Below are positions 63,079-63,578 of a DNA stretch of 63,578 nt, piece after piece. Where the stretch lies: NCBI GenBank assembly GCA_002686955.1, contig NYZA01000017.1:1-63578 (forward strand). The letters run 5' to 3'. The translations under genes were made by a program, and so were the position numbers. The stretch is from Gemmatimonadota bacterium. GTDB lineage: Bacteria > GCA-2686955. Numbering within the stretch: position 1 is the stretch's first letter; every line of letters begins with the position of its first letter. A model generated the notes under the pieces. It worked only from the letters and a program-made list of their open reading frames with translations, did not search any database and was not told the origin of the DNA.

Positions 63079-63578
63079 GGACTGTCTCCACTCGCGATGC
63101 TCACCTCGGTCATCCGGCGAGCAGGGGCGACGAAACAGTCGACATGCCAGGATCGGGGAGCTTGGAACTGATCAGACAACTGCTTGGATAGTAACTCTTT
63201 ACGCTTGTGATTGCCAGCGCTTTCCAGCCGGACTTTCAAAGCTGGGGGATTGGGGCGACACGCCCCATCGGATCCCCCCAGAGCAGGCGACGCAATCCGC
63301 ACCCTCCGCGCAGGCAATTGGGGTTGGGCCGCCGGAGCTGTGAACGCGTGATCGGGATGGAGTCTCGGGCATCCTGGCGTCGCGCGGCGGAGCGGCGGTT
63401 TCGCAAGGATCGGAAGCGTTCGATCCCGTCCCCTCCAGCGGTTCGTCGCCCTTTTCTTCGCTTCGCGAATCAGCAGAGCGATACGAGAGGGGTAGCCTTC
63501 GGCGCTGTCCCGATGCCCCTTTTCGAGCGCTTCGATCTGGTCATTCGGGCCGGGTGTCCGATGTGGCGGATGTCGGCA
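63079..63578. other. Upstream region of the oxidoreductase operon; unresolved open frame at the edge
   Basis: No gene is recognised here. On the minus strand one frame is open from the window edge to 63042. It includes NDQIEALEKGHRDSAEGY and RIALLIREAKKRATNRW, which look protein-like for about 50 residues and then become low-complexity. It could be the 3' end of a gene extending beyond the window, but a second frame is also open for about 35 codons. A strong hairpin lies at 63242-63281. Confidence 0.35.
63242..63281. terminator. Strong GC-rich hairpin upstream of the oxidoreductase operon
   Basis: TGGGGCG at 63251-63257 and CGCCCCA at 63261-63267 form a seven-base stem with a three-base loop. 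The outer arms CTGGGGGAT (63242-63250) and ATCCCCCCAG (63272-63281) extend it with one extra C and a four-base bulge. No T-run follows on either strand. It could terminate a gene entering from the right edge or act in the leader of the oxidoreductase message, which starts about 160 bases further on. Confidence 0.45.

Noticed and set aside
63042-63317. Minus-strand open frame overlapping the oxidoreductase start
   Set aside because: It begins at a weak TTG, overlaps the ferredoxin domain coding region in another frame and has no recognisable features.

Overview
This is a GC-rich window (roughly two thirds G+C by eye) from a Gram-negative bacterium. Lipoproteins, outer-membrane barrels, a type IV pilus assembly cluster and a very large SprA-like barrel point to a diderm. 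The SprA homologue, the VorB/KorA-type ferredoxin oxidoreductases, the MqnD-type menaquinone gene and the hydrogenase maturation genes suggest an anaerobic or facultative member of the FCB superphylum, such as the Eisenbacteria or Krumholzibacteriota type of lineage. That placement is inference; no rRNA or tRNA gene was seen that could settle it.

Layout. 3-2011 (+): hypE (5' cut by the window edge), hypA and hypB for [NiFe]-hydrogenase maturation. 2004-7233 (-): a secreted amidotransferase-like protein, RNase G/E, a receiver protein with a C-terminal membrane helix, and glycerol kinase, separated by two copies of a long palindromic repeat. 7326-10251 (+): a FadL-like porin, a lipoprotein esterase homologue lacking its nucleophile, and a C-terminal remnant of a YfhO-like membrane protein. 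10235-37037 (-) is a long dense run. It holds a diacylglycerol-kinase-like gene, an outer-membrane protein, UbiB, a metallophosphatase/thioredoxin-like fusion, two sugar kinases, DprA, a HEAT protein, Obg, an alkaline-phosphatase-superfamily hydrolase, Pta, CoaD, a flippase-like protein, Upp and RsmD. It continues with an AMIN protein and pilP/O/N/M, a prepilin peptidase, a pilin-like protein, a bifunctional methionine-synthesis enzyme, a PilR-like regulator with its kinase, ComEA and an M28 peptidase. 37058-43174 (-): sprA. 43517-48433 (+): a 1638-residue Ser/Thr kinase-NTPase-TPR-GAF-histidine kinase. 48446-49405 (+): iorB preceded in frame by a scrap of iorA. 49363-57320 (-): a starch/maltodextrin locus with amylase, malG, a malE-malF fusion and a penicillin-acylase-family enzyme. 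57396-60089 (-): two ends of a split, probably GH57, gene with a third palindromic repeat between them, then an mqnD-type gene and an unknown gene. 60224-63078 (-): a two-gene 2-oxoacid:ferredoxin oxidoreductase.

How the genes may work together. The pilus genes with PilR-like control, the prepilin peptidase, DprA and ComEA could together serve twitching and DNA uptake. Amylase, the MalE-MalF/MalG importer, the split GH57 gene and the ROK and PfkB kinases suggest alpha-glucan use. The OFOR enzymes, Pta and Hyp proteins fit ferredoxin- and hydrogen-linked fermentation. Many genes overlap by 1-4 bases (ATGA, GTGA, TTGA), so translation is probably coupled through much of the minus-strand run.

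The most unusual content is (1) a roughly 200-bp palindromic repeat family in three copies, one sitting in a split gene, (2) at least three truncated gene remnants (GH57, IorA, YfhO), which indicate deletions or assembly joins, and (3) several odd architectures: a membrane-tailed receiver, a phosphatase/thioredoxin-like fusion, a MalE-MalF fusion and a Ser/Thr-His dual kinase.
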